A stretch of DNA of 64,000 bases from Sphaeramia orbicularis (lineage: Eukaryota > Chordata > Actinopteri > Kurtiformes > Apogonidae): assembly GCF_902148855.1 (NCBI RefSeq), contig NC_043963.1:37002327-37066326 (forward strand), written 5' to 3'. Shown one piece after another: positions 63,901-64,000 of this stretch; the stretch's first letter is position 1; the number at the start of each line of letters is the position of its first letter. Position numbers and translations under genes: made by a program. The notes under the pieces were generated by a model that worked only from the letters and a program-made list of their open reading frames with translations, ran no database searches and was not told the DNA's origin.

Positions 63901-64000
63901 GTAAATTTGTTAAGTACTGATGGAATGCTCTGCTGGTCAACATGCAGGTCCTGTCCCTGTCAGAACCAGCCTCCAGATGTCTGCTCAGTGCAGTCACATC
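57992..64000 (+). CDS. fance: Fanconi anaemia complementation group E (partial, runs off the right edge)
   Basis: Subunit of the nuclear Fanconi core complex; with FANCC and FANCF it docks FANCD2 for monoubiquitination in interstrand-crosslink repair. Exons in the window: 57992-58182, 62445-63030, 63436-63480, 63570-63626, 63724-63867, 63948-64000+; all phases agree, about 358 codons seen. The N-terminal part aligns by eye with human FANCE: VKPLVCLFPALFKQNLLSF (human [20 protein letters not shown]), SPPNPWVAALVRQLGRTL. An acidic/basic middle has likely nuclear signals RKRKS (about 182) and KRMKM (about 204). The helical C-terminal region begins VEVLCRMLSLPDLPEQTLPK, LALSPDLS, VLSLSEPASRCLLSAVTS. 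Start uncertain: in-frame ATG at 57,896, or a spliced ATG at 57,880, are alternatives. Intron 1 (4.3 kb) is packed with transposons. Confidence 0.9.
58235..59121. mobile_element. ATTCTACTCCCTGCCG TIR element, interrupted
   Basis: Left end GTGGCGAATTCTACTCCC and right end inverted GTGCCGAATTCTGCTCCC, continuing as CTGCCGAAAACTGC in both. It contains the MITE at 58,458-58,987. A further inverted copy of the left about 90 bp (through CATGAAGAGGACAA and GCACCAAAT) lies at about 60,475-60,565, so a larger or duplicated element once spanned the region. Confidence 0.6.
58458..58987 (+). mobile_element. TTAA-flanked MITE (CCCTTTCATGCATGAA family), copy 1
   Basis: TTAACCCTTTCATCCATGAA at left, and TTAACCCTTTCATGCATTGT inverted at right. 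Matches 59,398-59,991 over most of its length, in the same orientation (for example GAGAACAGCTGGAGAAGAAC in both). It lies in fance intron 1. Confidence 0.8.
59186..60444. mobile_element. TACGACGGCGTATTAAGG TIR element, interrupted
   Basis: Left TACGACGGCGTATTAAGGCC and right inverted TACGACAGCGTATTAAGGCC, extending through CACA. Subterminal copies of ACGAGAATAAAG(T/C)(A/C)GTTAT recur several times near the right end, a pattern common in one fish MITE family. Contains the MITE at 59,398-59,991. Confidence 0.7.
59398..59991 (+). mobile_element. TTAA-flanked MITE (CCCTTTCATGCATGAA family), copy 2
   Basis: TTAACCCTTTCATGCATGAA at left and TTAACCCTTTCATGCATAGT inverted at right. Second member of the family at 58,458-58,987, inserted inside 59,186-60,444. 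Has A-rich runs at about 59,685-59,755. Confidence 0.8.
60801..61824 (+). mobile_element. TTAA-flanked MITE (TTAACCCATAAAGACC family), copy 2, interrupted
   Basis: TTAACCCATAAAGACCCA at both ends in inverted form, with TTAA duplicated. Same family as 39,736-40,191. It is interrupted by the MITE at 61,252-61,756. It lies in fance intron 1. Confidence 0.8.
61252..61756 (+). mobile_element. TTAA-flanked MITE (TTAAAGGGGTCATAT family), copy C, nested
   Basis: TTAAAGGAGTGACC at left and, inverted, TTAAAGGGGTCATATTTTGC at right. Same family as copies A and B. It lacks the 720-bp insertion of copy B and so shows the uninterrupted order around AACATTTTAGGTAAT. Confidence 0.8.

Noticed and set aside
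1-64000. Retroviral, LTR, Polinton or CRISPR elements
   Set aside because: No reverse transcriptase/integrase of LTR type, no paired long terminal repeats, no capsid-like frames and no regularly spaced direct repeats were recognised.

Overview
This is a vertebrate chromosomal window, almost certainly from a ray-finned (probably percomorph) fish. Multi-exon genes with GT-AG introns sit in AT-rich, microsatellite-rich DNA full of short DNA transposons, and the proteins are full-length orthologues of known vertebrate genes. Nothing bacterial, no CRISPR array and no retrovirus or LTR element was recognised.

Layout. Positions 1-4,734 (minus strand) hold the 5' end of muscle-type phosphofructokinase (pfkm): two coding exons and a TATA box; the rest lies beyond the left edge. 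Positions 4,866-11,282 are intergenic and hold a long palindrome, a PIF/Harbinger element inside an RTE-type LINE, and one mariner-type element inside another. Positions 11,283-24,263 (minus) hold a complete 15-coding-exon gene for tastin (troap), with a CCAAT-rich upstream region at 25.1-25.2 kb. Positions 26,149-38,003 (plus) hold complete def6 (EF-hand-like/PH/coiled-coil Rho-GEF, 11 exons). Positions 43,310-50,079 (plus) hold complete ppard (nuclear receptor, 7 coding exons plus a non-coding first exon near 41.1 kb). Positions 52,265-57,029 (plus) hold a complete makorin-type RING/CCCH gene, most like fish mkrn4. From 57,992 to the right edge (plus) runs fance, cut off by the window after about 358 codons.

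The right half reproduces the DEF6-PPARD-FANCE order of human 6p21.31 with a makorin gene added between ppard and fance. The left half (pfkm, troap) matches genes of human 12q13, so the roughly 1.2 kb between troap exon 1 and def6 is a junction between two ancestral blocks relative to human. The genes do not form one pathway: they cover glycolysis, mitotic spindle/adhesion, Rho signalling, lipid-sensing transcription, ubiquitin ligation and DNA crosslink repair.

The most interesting points are: (1) troap has amplified a two-exon module (a DPAAL exon plus a QRVPVKK exon) into about three tandem copies, the last two nearly identical in DNA including intron flanks; (2) at least nine and probably ten TTAA-flanked short elements of several terminal-repeat families, often nested, with fance intron 1 and one troap intron as multi-level nests; (3) two near-perfect foldback sequences; (4) a makorin that appears to lack the Cys-His module and carries a splice-competent, frame-breaking extra exon. 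I found no convincing wholly new biological system; these are the best leads. All exon boundaries were read by eye from splice sites, reading frame and remembered family sequences, without alignment software.
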